Shown here in pieces: positions 43,205-55,264 of a stretch of DNA of 64,000 bases. Under the pieces are notes generated by a model. It saw only the letters and a program-made list of their open reading frames with translations. It was not told the DNA's origin and did no database searches. Made by a program: the position numbers and the translations under genes. This stretch comes from Sabellastarte sp. h YS-2021 (Eukaryota; Annelida; Polychaeta; Sabellida; Sabellidae). Each line of letters starts with the position of its first letter. The first letter of the stretch is position 1. The stretch covers positions 29,615,596 to 29,679,595 of the forward strand of contig OZ024935.1 of the NCBI GenBank assembly GCA_964017235.1. Direction: 5' to 3'.

Positions 43205-43830
43205 AATGCTAATGCAAGCTATAGATTATATTAACAACACAACACACAAACCCACACAATGGTACTGTCTTGCATCAACCTGCAATAATAAGAGATATTT
43301 AAACAAAATAATGAATGTTACAATATCATGGAGAAAGACGATGCCAATATATCAGCTTTGATTATGTGGGTGAATGCTCAAATATAGACAATGAATTGTT
43401 AAAGCATCTCTTCATTAACAATCTTCATTAATCATTGAGTGAACATATCCAGTGGGCCTAGTGACATGGATATTCCATCCATTGTTGATGCCTGTGATCA
43501 CAGTGAAGGGAGCCTTAGAACCTACAGGATATGGGACCACACCACAAAAATATTCAGATGTCAAATGGAGGCATAATATTGCTAAAATTGGCAAACGACA
43601 GTGAAACACCTTAATGGACATAGATTATAATAAAAACACAACGGAGACCCAGACAATGGTACTGTCATTCACCAACCTGTAGTGATAAGAGACATCTGTA
43701 ACATTGAATATTGTAACATGATGGAGACAGAAAATATGGAGACAGAGGATACCAACTTCAACCAGCTACATTTGAGTTAATGGTGAAATATGGAGAATGA
43801 ATTGTTAAAGGTATCTCAGTGTACTAGTTC
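43205..43830 (+). repeat. diverged direct repeat, two copies about 400 bp apart
   Basis: CAATGGTACTGTC, CACCAACCTG/CATCAACCTG, ATAAGAGA and GACAATGAATTGTTAAAG or GAGAATGAATTGTTAAAG occur in the same order at 43225-43410 and 43630-43830. No coding meaning seen. Confidence 0.7.
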
Positions 43831-44253
43831 AGTATTTTTGAGAACACTATGGTATGGAGAGTAGAATGCAAAATATCTACTAGTGCCATACAGTAGAGTG
43901 CATCAAAACCTTTCAAACAGAGCTACTTCAGGCACTGTTTGACACAGCGGGCTTTGTTATGTTAAAACATGAAGAACTGCTGCATTATTGCTGAGAACAC
44001 CATGAAGCAAATGACAAAATACAGAACAGAGCAAGAACCTTGCACTTGGCTGCTGCTGCTGCTGATGATGCCTAGTTCTGTGTGCTAAGAGAAAACAGTG
44101 ATGCAGGGGTGGAGTTATCACTGAAAGTGAGAAAGGTAGGAACATATTGGACCTCATATTTGTACACGGTGACTTGTTGGTCAAGTGTACTTTCTTAAGT
44201 TGATTTGTACAGTGCGGACAAAACATAATGCAAATGGCTATACAATCACACAT
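43831..44253. other. no feature recognised
   Basis: The minus-strand frame 43957-44253 crosses a CTG-type simple repeat near 44050 and shows no recognisable domain. Confidence 0.45.
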
Positions 44254-44265
44254 ACATGAAGAGTT

Positions 44266-44495
44266 TATTTATTTATTTGGGGTTTTACGTCGCTTTCAAC
44301 ACCTGTACAGGTCATATCACAACAGGTAGTTTTGTAGGCAGAGGAAACCAGTACATACAGTTGGTCAAGGTTCTGTACTGTAAACTGCCGACCATTGGTA
44401 AGCAACTACCAAATTTCCCACAATAAGGTGCAGGGTTTGAACCGCCAGCCTCAGAGTGGGAGGCAAGTGTGTTATCACTGCACCAATGTGGCCCC
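44266..44495 (-). mobile_element. tRNA-headed SINE, copy 2, with target duplication
   Basis: On minus it starts GGGGCCACATTGGTGCAGTG, has a B-box-like GCGGTTCAAACCCTG, the shared body (GTTTACAGTACAGAACCTTG, CTACCTGTTGTGATATGACC) and a tail GCGACGTAAAACCCC followed by AATA repeats. A perfect 12-bp duplication ACATGAAGAGTT flanks it (44254-44265 and 44496-44507), which fixes both ends. This is the best-preserved copy in the window. Confidence 0.95.
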
Positions 44496-44507
44496 ACATG
44501 AAGAGTT

Positions 44508-45298
44508 AAAGCAGTACATACAATTGTACACTTGTGAGTGAACATAATACAATAGCATATTTAAATATGAACAAAATGCAGCACATACTGAGCAATTAAT
44601 ATAGGAACACAATTGTGCAATAAACAACAGAATACTCTACACACCATCCATAGATGTAACATGAGCAAATACAGTAATAAAACATACAACTGACCTTTAA
44701 AAAATATTAAAAGGATAACTTGTTATTTTGTAAAGACATCATAAACTGCAGTGAATGTATTTTGATGAGCTCTCCTTTACCTTTCAGTATAAGGAGGTCT
44801 ATGAGAATTGATTTATGCTTAATTTTCTTAATACTTGGATACCTGAATCTTAATTATATTATTTTTTATTTATTTTGTTTGTTAATGTAATGGTTTGGTA
44901 AAGTTTTTTGTTATGTTTATTGGTTATAGTATTTTACAAGTGTAATCCTCATTGTCTTTTGTTTTTGTAGAATAGGGCTTCTTTGTGGTTTCTAACTGTT
45001 AAAACTGAGTGCAATTAGAACCACAGGTGACAGGTAGCCAGGAAGTTATTGGTAAGGATAACTTACGTTGTTTTAGCTGTTGAAAAGGATATGTAAATGT
45101 CCAGTATATTCAGTAATAATGGTGACCAAATGAAAATTTTATATATTAGTGGTTATATCGTTCAGTAATCCAACAAATTTGATCTAATTGGGAACTCAGT
45201 TTAAGTGTGCTGACATGGTTTTAAAAGTAGACAAGAGTTTGTAAAATATTAAATTTATGTTTTGAATATGTGAAATATAAGGTTTTCATTATGCCTAG
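44508..45298. other. AT-rich spacer
   Basis: No gene recognised. Confidence 0.45.
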
Positions 45299-45379
45299 AA
45301 AATGGTGGCTGCTCAGATCATAACACGTCCAAATCCAGAGTGTCATTTCAAAATGAGGTCCGATGCCAGTGAGCCCCTG
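45299..45379 (+). other. possible internal exon (unknown protein)
   Basis: An acceptor-like TTCATTATGCCTAG, then 81 nt open only in frame 0 (KMVAAQIITRPNPECHFKMR then SDASEPL), then a consensus donor CTG|GTGAGT. Its richer base composition stands out. It is not linked in phase to the candidates at 38901 or 45968. Confidence 0.35.
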
Positions 45380-45967
45380 GTGAGTTGTGCAGTGAATGAG
45401 GGTGGTTTTATGAGTAATTTATCATTAACATGCCAAGTAACTTTCCTAATTGAAATTTTTTTTGTTAAATGTGTGCCATAGACATTTAGGGGCTGTAAAG
45501 TTTTGCAGTATAAAATTGTTATAATGTAACAATGCCAGTAAAATTACTAAGATTAGTACAGTGTTAGAAGGGCCGTAATTACACGTTTTCTTGAATATAG
45601 AAAGACATAAGTTTTCATGTGAATGTGGGACAAGAAATTAGCCATACCCAACACTGATGGTGTTCATAAGATGATGGAGTATACAGAACTTAATTGTGTA
45701 TTCCCCATATTTGCTTGTCATTTTTATCAATACTGGGAATGCAGTGACATTTTTGGTCATCACTATAAACTCAAATCTATATTTGGTAAGACAAAATAAG
45801 AAAGTAACATGTTTGCATAGGATGTGTATATTGTGTATAATATGTGTATGAATGTATAAAAGGCCAATTGTCTGTATCTGTTTCTTCGTATTATTTTGAA
45901 CATCACAGTGTTCTTGTATTGCAGGCATACAAGTGTTAAACTGGTAAATGCCTAAGTTAACATCCAG

Positions 45968-46056
45968 TCAAGAGCCAGCCTTCTGCATCAAGTTTCTTCA
46001 AAGCATTGTCCAGGTGTTGGGCAATAACACTCCATGCTGTTGTGTTCTCTGTTAAG
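45968..46056 (+). other. possible internal exon (unknown protein)
   Basis: Preceded by CATCCAG and followed by a consensus donor AAG|GTAAGA. One frame is open throughout (KSQPSASSFFKALSRCWAIT then LHAVVFSVK). A second frame (EPAFCIKFLQSIVQVLGNNT then PCCCVLC) stops at the donor. The correct frame cannot be decided from the window. Confidence 0.3.
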
Positions 46057-47322
46057 GTAAGAGAAAGGTTTCATAGTTTTAAATATGAAATATATCATTC
46101 ATTGTTTATTATATATAAGGGCTGACTTGTTGTATAATTATATGTGTGAAATGTGTCCAAAGGATGTAGAAAAAAACTCATAACAAAGAATGACATCCAG
46201 TTTCCTAATTTATTCAATTAAATTGCTTCTAGATACAAAGAGAAAAAGACAAACATAGCCTGAAATATGTGTATTGAAACATTTATAATAATTATGTACA
46301 TAGGTGACATACATATTGATGCATCTGATTTAACTCTTGGTTTGTGAAATCTGACTGGTCGTAATGCCTTAATTTTAAAATACAGAGTAAAAATCTGATG
46401 TCACATGTTAACTTAGTGCCCTGCATTATATATTGATTGCTGCTAGGTGTTAACAAATATTTTAATTAACAATAGTAATCCCATCAAAAAACCTGATTGA
46501 AGTTTACCTTTTAATTTTGCTGAATGCTGTTGGACATAATCTCCTGCTTAATTTTTCTCTATTACTCACTGACTTTGGTAACTTTTTAAATTTTAGAATA
46601 TATTGAAAAATATTATAATATTAAATCATTAACAACTTGTCATCTGAACAAACTCTTTCACAGATTTAAAGTCTGTATTTTGATGTTGTTTTTAAAAGTC
46701 TGGGGATATTTTCTTGTCTATTATACGGCAATTCTGATGCTTTACTTTGAATTATTATATGATTGTGTTTTTCAATAGTTTTTTAAAACTTTAACACACG
46801 TTTTGTCTTTTTTCAGTTGGTGCGTTAATGAATGAAAGTATAATGAATAAAAAAAGTAGAAAAAACCTTGCTGATGTTGGATGGTGCTATTGTGTGGGCA
46901 TTATACTGTTGTATCTTTTTTCTAATCAGAGAATAACCTGTATATATTTTACATTAAATATTTATGTTTGAAAAAGAAAAATATAATTACCAAATGTAGA
47001 TTCATTATTTATGAACTTACTTACTTTTTGTTTCTAGGGACAGCTAAGCAATCACCAAATCTTATTTTGTAACATTCAATTTGAGTATACCTGATTTACA
47101 TTAAGTATGAATATATTTTGTTAAGCATTATGATAATTATGATGTTCCTGGAAGCAATGGGTTGTTTATGTAGTAATTATTTGTTATGTTTATGCATGAG
47201 GTGTAATTACAGTAGAGTGTCTATTTACTGAATGCCGACTGCTTGCCACAAGTTGACACAGACAGAACATCAGTTGTCTCTGTGCTTGGTTTTTGTACTT
47301 TAAGGTGAATTTCTTCTGATTA
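46057..47322. other. AT-rich DNA with two acceptor-like sites
   Basis: Strong acceptor-like tracts occur before 46817 (GTCTTTTTTCAG) and 47039 (TTTTTGTTTCTAG), each followed by a short open frame (GALMNESIMNKKSRKNLADV; GQLSNHQILFCNIQFEYT then stop). They could be exons of the same unknown gene, but no joining was demonstrated. Confidence 0.25.
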
Positions 47323-47556
47323 CACGGGTGGTCACAATTGTGTCCAGTTCATAATAATGTCCAATTTTTATTGGAGTTTAATTTTAAAACATTGCAACTA
47401 GAATTTTGAATAGTTTTTTTCAAATTATTCCCTTTATCGATTTTATTTCATGGAAATTTTAAAAATTTGAAGCAAACACCCAAACTGAATACATTTGCGT
47501 TTAGTAAAAAATTAAAGGATACAATTATGACCCGGACGTAATTGCGACCACCCCTG
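47323..47556. mobile_element. Tc1/mariner-type MITE, 234 bp, TA target duplication
   Basis: The left end CACGGGTGGTCACAATTG pairs with the right end read on minus, CAGGGGTGGTCGCAATTACG. The match continues through GTCC and TCATAAT for about 40 bp. TA dinucleotides flank it at 47321-47322 and 47557-47558. The body is AT-rich and non-coding. TA duplication with CAGGGGTG-like ends is characteristic of Tc1/mariner-derived elements. Confidence 0.88.
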
Positions 47557-47558
47557 TA

Positions 47559-49609
47559 AAGTATGTATTGATGCCAGCACATCATATAAATGTACCTAGT
47601 CCAAAAAAAAAAAAAAAGAAACTGATCATTTAACATGGTGCAGTGGTTTTTTAATGGGAGATAATGTAATCATTTCTACCTGAAATTGGCTCATGGCCAA
47701 TCAGAATACAGCTTACAAAGCTATATATGTTTGTATCAGTGATCCTTATTGGCCAAATGATGATAAATGTTTAGTGTTTACCATATTTTTGATACTGTGC
47801 CAATTTAAGGTGTGTTAATTTACCAAACCAAAAAAGTGGTACAATTGAACCATTCCATTTTATGAACTCATTTTTACTCTATCAAAAATACTAATTTTTA
47901 TTGTTTTATAAATTTAGATCTATTTTTACAAATTTTCTAATATCCAACTAAATCTTCCTCTCCCATCTGGTTCAGAAAATAGATGTTCTACTGTGTTGGT
48001 AAAGTTTTGTCACAGTGACCCCTGGTGACCTTAACTTGACTCTTTGACATTGAATATGTCATACCTGACCTTAATAAGGTTACATAAAATACATAAGGTT
48101 ATCATAAATGTGGTTCGATGGACTGTTTTGAACAGTCTTGCCCAGTATAAATGTTTTATTGTATAAAAAGGATGTGTAAAGACTTGTGGTATATTTTTTA
48201 GTTTATTTGATATGGTTAGTGTATCAGGTGCCACTGATATGATGATCTGTTAGTAAAGCAGTGTGTAAATCACTGAAAAAGTTATCTTTTTGTGTTAAAA
48301 CATGTGAGAAATCCTGGTCTTATAAAAAAACATGGTAACAAAAAGTTTTTGTGGAAGTTACAATTTTAAATGTAATTATAAGTATTAAATGAGTATTGAA
48401 TGAGAAAAACCAGTAAAATTTAAAATAAGCTAAAAGAAAGAAATATTGAAAAAAAAAACAGGAAAAAAATGATACCAAAAAAAATGTTTAAATGTTTAAA
48501 CATGGTGAGCATTACTAGTCTTTGTAAAACATGGTGATAATAGATTTTTTTGGAAGTAAGAATTAAAATGAGAATGTAAAGTGAAAAAATAAAGAATAAA
48601 ATGAAAAAATTATATATAAATATTTAAAACAAAAATACAAGAAAAAAAATGAGAAAAAAATACTGAATAAAAAAGGAAAAAAAATAACAAAAAAAAAAAA
48701 TAAATAAATAAATAAAGGTATTTCAGAAAGTAAACTTCAGTCATAATGTAGTTTCATACCCTATTGAGAAGATGTTCAAGCTTCAACATTTTTAATCTTG
48801 TCATTTATTTGACTTGTGTGTTTACAAATATTATTTCTTGTGCAGCAAAATTTGGGGGAGGCAAGTGTATGGCATTCAGGATTATTCTTTTTTTTCTTGC
48901 AAAAAATACAAGCAACTCATTTTGAATTGAAATCTCTTTTACATTATTTTAGGACTGATCAATATTTTGACTGACCTGTCAATTCATACGTTTGACCTTC
49001 ATTGACCTTTATATGTATCTAAGCTAAGCATCTTATTGTGACAGTGTATATGTATATATAGTGCTATAATTTAATCTTGCCTGGGAGAAAACAGATTTTG
49101 AACTGTTGGTCCACTTCTTATGCATGATTCTGAAATTTTGAGTCACCTTATCATTACCTTATGGATGTTTAGAGTTTTTTGAACAAGTGACCTTGAACTC
49201 AGCTTCCAGATATTTTGACAGGGCTGTTGTATCTTGAAAATGCCAAAACAAGTAAATAAGTCTTCCACATCCACAAGTAACATTATCATATTGCTTTTGT
49301 ATTTGGTTTATATATCTTGATGTTGTAAACCTGTACTATAATGTAGAATACTTATTGTACTGGTACAGAGCTGTGGTACTCAGTACTTTGTATACAGATA
49401 AATGTACATAACTTGAATATGGAGTAAGGAGTGTGAAATTCACTACAACATGAGACATTTACCAGTGAGAAAATTCCATTTTATTTCCTTGTTGGAAATT
49501 TTTTACATTTTTTTTTGTGCTACAATATCAGGCCTCTGAGCCTGTATTCCTGAAACTAATGCTAAGACCAAATTTTGTCTCAAGTCTTAAGTTTTGTTCA
49601 CCATTCTAA
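47559..49609. other. AT-rich DNA with an A-rich duplicated segment
   Basis: At about 48300-48560 a block (CTGGTCTTATAAAAAAACAT, then TTTTTGTGGAAGT) occurs twice about 220 bp apart, with A-rich sequence and a TAAA run near 48700. No gene seen; minus-strand frame 48031-48234 has no recognisable domain. Confidence 0.5.
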
Positions 49610-49836
49610 ACCCACCATAACACACTCGCTCCCACCTCTGAGGTCGGCAGTTCAAACCCTGGACCTTATCTGGTAAAATTGGTAGTTTAAATTCTTACCT
49701 ATGGTCAGCTGTGTGAGTTTACAGTACAGAACCTTGACCAACTGTATGTACTGGTTTCCTATGCCCATAAAACTACCCGTCGTGATATGACCTGTACAGT
49801 GTTGAAAGTAACGTTAAAACCCAAATAAAAAATAAA
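49610..49836 (+). mobile_element. tRNA-headed SINE, copy 3 (5' end decayed)
   Basis: Matches copies 1 and 2 from ACACTCGCTCCCACCTCTGA onward, with B-box-like GCAGTTCAAACCCTGG, GTTTACAGTACAGAACCTTG, AACTACCCGTCGTGATATGA and the tail AACGTTAAAACCCAAATAAA. The tRNA-like first 20 bp are unclear. Confidence 0.88.
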
Positions 49837-51510
49837 GACCATTTTTAGACTCAAACTGGTTGGATATTGCAAATTAGATCTCCCATTTGTTCACAGATTT
49901 TAAAACTGGGAAATAGTATCTAGTATAATTTTATCAAAACGGAAAAACTAATTTAACTTTTTCTTTTTATGTAAGAAAAATGTAAGAATATTTTACCCAA
50001 CCTTTTGTTATTGTGTGTAGCTCAAATTTAGTTCTTCAAGAGCACCTTATTTTGAGATGGTGTTTTGTGACTGTGTAGCAACTGAAAAGTCAATAATGTG
50101 ACATGAAAATCAAAATATAATTGATGACAAATGTTACACATATGTTGCTGTGAATCATAACACACGAATACTTTCTGATCTTTATAAAAATCTTATTGCC
50201 TATCAACATGTTTACAGTTTGACATTTAATTTAGAAAGACATGAGACGGGTTTCAGTTGAGATGAAATCTAAAATCTGACATTAGTTCTTGTCTTACATT
50301 TAAGACCTTTCTGTAAATATGTCTCAAGATTATTTTGTTTTAATTTTAAATAGTGCTTGCAGTGGAGAATTTCACATTCTTACTCTACTAAAATATCGAC
50401 TTCTTCATTTTTCGACTTTCTCTTTATATATTCTAACTACAAAAGTATCTGTATGCAAAGTTTATGAAAATAATTTTTATTCAGTGTGTGAAACCTGAGA
50501 CAAAAGATACTAAAAATATTTTTAAAAAGAAAATTAAAACAATAGAAGAATATGGTGTAAATACCCTTAAAGTATGCATTAATTAAAATATATATATATA
50601 CAAATAAAAGTGTGAAGTAAACAAAATGTTCACAAAAGATAAAAAGATTGAATTGTTGTAGAATTGGGTGTTTTGTTAAATTGTATCTTAAAATAGAACA
50701 TAAATATAAAATGAAATTACAAAAATGAAAAAAGCATAAAAGTATGTTAAGATAAGAAATAAAATAGTGAAAAAGTTTCAATAATGTTAAAAACAATGTG
50801 ACAACCTTCAAAATGACAAATAACATGCTAATTTAATGAAAAAATAAACCTTTGTAACCTGTAAGTGGAAATTTTAGCTGTCAGAAAAATAATATTAAAA
50901 TCTAAATTTTTAGTAATTCACTTCTTAAATTCCAGAAATAATGTGTTTTTACATAGTGCATATTAATACATACTTAATGTTTCACATATTACCTAAAATG
51001 AATCGATATTAAAAATTTCCACTTGTAAAGCTAGTATTTTGTATTTGTACCACAGCCTGTAGATTTACAATTAATTACTGTACAGCTATTGTAACCCCAA
51101 GTACTGAGTATTGTGGGAGTGTACTTTAGTTTATATCAGGAATGGATGTTCACATATGTTAATATTGTAAACATTTATAATGTCTGTATTTATGACTTGG
51201 GGTCAAATGTTGTCATCAATATCAGGTAGAGCTTCGTTTGGGATTTTCACATTCTATGATTTTTTGATATTCTCATGATATTTTCCCACTATTTTGTGTA
51301 TTTAAATCTTTGAAAGATTTTGAAATCTTATGTAAAAGGTTACAATGTTTAAAACTAATATTTTTCTAATCAACATTATAGCCTTCAAGTGCAACTCTTC
51401 CCATGATTTTATTAGAATTTTTGACTTTTGTTTCTGATACAAAATATCTTTATTGATTTTTTTTCAGAAATATGAGAACTATTTTAGTTACTCATATTTT
51501 CACTTGTGGC
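49837..51510. other. AT-rich DNA, no gene recognised
   Basis: The minus-strand frame 50437-50826 (129 codons) is dominated by Phe, Leu, Ile and Tyr, as expected from AT-rich DNA read without stops, and is not called a gene. Confidence 0.5.
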
Positions 51511-51720
51511 ATTTTATACCTTCACACACCATGAAGGTTAATCTATCATTGTCCTCCTACAAGGAGGTTTATGTTTGGCCACTGTGTGTTTGTCTGTTTG
51601 CAGAAGAACTTGAAACATTGCGGACAGATTTTGAAAAATTTTTCAGGAAACGTCGACAATGACGCAAGAAATAGATGATCCACATCACCCCTCTAAGTCC
51701 AGGAATGTTTGAAAGGATTT
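51511..51720 (+). repeat. 5'-end-like segment of a dispersed repeat with two hairpins
   Basis: Two hairpins follow each other: ACCTTCA-CACACCA-TGAAGGT (51518-51538) and CCTCC-TACAA-GGAGG (51553-51567). Then come TTTGTCTGTTTGCAG and GAACTTGAAACATTGCGGAC with AAAATTTTTCAGGAAACGTC, a copy of the shared motif. The plus-strand frame here (ETLRTDFEKFFRKRR) comes from this repeat and is not evidence of a host exon. Confidence 0.65.
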
Positions 51721-52641
51721 TTTATCTTTGCACTCATAAGCCATATTGGAGGTTTTTTTACTTGAAGTAGGTTTTGTGCTCTCCAAGTGCCAAGTTGTAC
51801 CAAGTTTCAAAGCCAGATATATGAATTTGAATTCTTTTTAAAGTTTGTTTTGAAAATGTCTGGAGGTCAAGTTCTCTGTTTACACGTCAAGGTCCCAAGT
51901 AGTGTCCTGAATATTTGCATACAGTTTATATAGGAAGCATGTATCTCTGTTTATGGGTAGTTTGGTCCAGTTAGCTTTCTATGGCCATAAATCTTCCTTT
52001 GATCTTACATTTCAAAACTGGGTGGCAGACAAAAGAAGATGAACTATGTTCAGCAGTAGAGCCATCTGTATTTCACACTACAGAATTGTAACTGTAGCAA
52101 TATGTCTTCACTTGAATGATTTGTGGCTTAATTTTAAAAATGGCTTAAAATAATACCTAGAAATTGAATTCCAACTCACATCTATAAACTTACTTTGTGT
52201 CACAAAATAAAGACATCATATTTGGTTTATTTTCTGTGCTGAAATCAGGTAAGTCTGAATTCAATGGAGCCTGTATAAAATTTTCTCCTTAACTGGGTAT
52301 TAAAAGACATCATTACAATTCAACTCCTTATGATCTGCTTGGGATTTTTGGTATTTTAATTGAGAGAATAAAAAATGGTACCTCATAGATCTTTGTAAAT
52401 CAACTTATTAGGGGCTTTCTGTTTATTTAACAATCTATAGTTACTGCAAGAGATATTTGTATGATGACAAATTGTATTTTAAAAGCTGCATATTCTATAT
52501 TTTTGTGTTGTTTATCTAACATTAACAGTTCTAAAGTTGAAAGATGCAATCAGAAAAATTTCTTTAGAAAACTGAGGTGTATTGGATCAGGCTATTGCTC
52601 AGTAATTATAAATATCCCTTAAAGTCTCGTCATGTCCGCAG
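51721..52641. other. AT-rich spacer
   Basis: No gene recognised. A donor-like AAATCAG|GTAAGTC occurs near 52245 without a convincing exon. Confidence 0.4.
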
Positions 52642-52901
52642 ATAAAAACTTCTATTCTATTGGTTTGGTCTTATTGCATCGATGTAATATTAGCTCTTCT
52701 GAAATCTGTATTTTGATTATGTTAACCTATACCTCACACAAGTCCATGTGGCAGTCCAGATCTGTTTCCACTTCTGAAGAGCCTTTTAAAGCAAAATTTT
52801 ACACAGCTCGGGCACATTTTTCAGGATTGTTGAAGGAGTGTGAGAATTATGTTGTATATAGATTACCAGATCATCCATATGTTATTCCCACTCATTTTTA
52901 G
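52642..52901 (+). other. possible 3'-terminal exon (unknown protein)
   Basis: After an acceptor-like CATGTCCGCAG, one frame is open for 86 codons to a TAG: DKNFYSIGLVLLHRCNISSS, then EICILIMLTYTSHKSMWQSR, then SVSTSEEPFKAKFYTARAHF, then SGLLKECENYVVYRLPDHPY, then VIPTHF. The makeup is more protein-like than other frames of this size nearby. No family is recognised and no donor partner was proven. Confidence 0.35.
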
Positions 52902-53939
52902 TTGTTAGTAAGCTTAGAATTTATTATCTTTGTACTTGAAACACATTTGTTTAGTCTTTTACAAGGTCCAACTTATGCATGTTTTTTGTGACTCAGTGTT
53001 TTCAAGTGATAGTGGCTCCTTTGAATTTTTTGCAATTTCTTATTTTTAAATGATGACAGATATTTCAGACTTCATCCAACAGATGATTACTATTTTTTGT
53101 AACTCATGGCATTATTTATTTTTAAACCGATAAACTGCATATTATTTTAAACTAGGCATTTATTTGAAATTTATATAATAGTAACTTTCTGCAGTCAAAT
53201 ATTTTAGATCAAATGTATTATTTGGACCTCGTGATGTTTAGGAATTTATTTCTGCATTGCAGCTAAACACTATGGTCAAATACCTATTGACTGATATAGT
53301 AAGCCACTCTGATAACTGTGCCATCTGTACATACACTCAAGCAATAGAGTTTCTGAATATATCCTTAACATAATCTAGAATAATTTGAGTTATAAAATTG
53401 AAATTTGTTTAATATTTAATGATGTACTGTTAATTTAAAACTAGTTTCATGAAGTATGTAACAAGAGATAGAGGGAATTGTGCACAAATATAGATTTTGA
53501 AATAGGATCTCAAATCCAGACTGCTGTAACTGCTGTCTGTCTGTTTGTGCTGCAGGTTATTTGCAAAGTTGGGACCACCTGTTAACACTAAAATTTTATC
53601 TGACATTACGCTAAAATGTGATTCTGTATAGTAACAACCTCCATTTGTTATATGGTTTTTGTTATCCACCACACGCCATATTTGACCTGTATAGGGGGAT
53701 ACACTCGTATAATATTGTTATCTTCATTCGTGATATATTTGTTCTATATATGTCATTCGGGAAGTTTTCCTATTGTCCATGAACACACACTCGTTGCATA
53801 ACTCCTACTGTCTTTTATATTATACATAAAATGGGACTTTATCATTCTTGATGTGAGGAAAAGTAATTGCCTTTTGTCTATTAATTTATATTAATAGTTG
53901 TCTCTTGTGCTGTCGGGCACTGGTGTTGGCGTTGGTATA
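52902..53939. other. no feature recognised
   Basis: AT-rich DNA. Short minus-strand frame 53430-53672 has no recognisable domain. Confidence 0.45.
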
Positions 53940-54245
53940 AAGTTTGTAGGTGTTCACTACCCCTGTGGATGGAATTCACCAAATTTTCAAGATATGTTTA
54001 GCCCATGTGGACCTACAGCTTATTAGGTATTGGGGATTATCTGGAAGAAGCTGCTGCCATCTCAATGCTTTTAAGATTTTGGGGTCTTAACTTTTGTGGG
54101 TGTTCCACAGCCTAAACCCATGGATAGATTTTCACCAAATTTTCAGGATATGTTTGACCCAAGAGAGTCGAAAGCTGATTAGGTTTTGGGGAGTACCTGG
54201 CAATAGCTGTTGCCATGGGAACACTTTGAAGACTTTGCAGTCTTA
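53940..54245 (+). repeat. about 155-bp diverged direct repeat, two units
   Basis: Both units contain TTTTGTGGGTGTTC or TTTGTAGGTGTTC, CCAAATTTTCARGATATGTTT, GCTGATTAGGT or GCTTATTAGGT, TGGGGANTA and GCTGNTGCCAT in the same order. It resembles the spaced-block repeats found elsewhere in the window. Confidence 0.75.
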
Positions 54246-55260
54246 AACTTTGTACTTAAAAGGGGGAACTATTAAACTATTGTCACTATACATTTTATGT
54301 GTGTATCATTGATATAGAAACTGTTGCTTCATAACAGATTTCCATCTAAAGTGATAGATGTCTTCCTGTTGTTAAATCCACACATTAAATACCTGTGGGC
54401 TGGGGTTCCTGCCTTTCAAAGCTGGCTATTTTCTATATTTGATTTGCTTGTCATTTTTGTTATGAAGGATGGGACATACCCTAAATCTGGGTTTTCGTGT
54501 ACAAAATGGTACAAGATCTGCATTGGAAGCTATCTTAGTTATATTTCTGGATCTTACTGATTTTTCTTTCTTCTATATCTCATGGTGTTGAAAAGTATTT
54601 CCCCAGGCTGTGGGGTACAGATATCTCTGATACTATTTTCATTTCATTATTTTATCAGAAATATTATGATGCTGAATATGTTATCATTTCTGCATTTAAA
54701 TATCAAGTCCTTTATTTATACTTAACCAAGGCACTTGTCTTCATCTATTTCAATGGATATCTGGTTTTATGAAGTCAGATTTAACATAAAACTCATCTGC
54801 AGTGTACTGGACAGAAATTATATTGCTGTTTATTCTTTCTAAAACTCGCATTTCTTTTTTGGCTAAGTATATATTTTTGTTTGCTAATAATTCCATGTGC
54901 CATTTGCACCTAGTAGATTCTACTTGTCCTGATAATACACATCAGCATATACAATCAATACAACCTTTCTCGGGCTCTCTCTGTCCTTCAACCTATCAGT
55001 CTCTTTTCATGACTTGCCCATGTTTTCACCATTCTGCAGAATATGTCTGTTGGTCTGCTCAGCTTTGCTTTTCCTGATGGTGTCCATTTTAGGGAGATTT
55101 CTGTGATTTCAATTTGTTCTCCTTTTCTTAGGATGTGTCTAATCTATGTCCACCTTATCTGTTGCAATAAAGTAGCTCTTTATTATTTCATAAATAAATA
55201 TATCTGTCTTATGAGACTATTGATTCCTGAAATAACAACCAGTATAAATTATTAGCCATT
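54246..55260. other. no gene called
   Basis: A short segment near 54595-54640 (TTTCCCCAGGCTGTGGGGTA) recurs at 63890-63915. The plus-strand frame 54802-55077 is Cys/Ser/His-rich with no recognised domain. Confidence 0.45.
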
Positions 55261-55264
55261 AAAC

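Noticed and set aside
50437..50826. 129-codon minus-strand frame as a membrane protein
   Set aside because: Hydrophobic Phe/Leu/Ile/Tyr bias is what AT-rich DNA gives by chance; no conserved motif.
51453..51662. Frame ending EELETLRTDFEKFFRKRR as a host exon with a TTTGCAG acceptor
   Set aside because: The same block organisation is part of a dispersed repeat with hairpins just upstream, and it contains the shared repeat motif.
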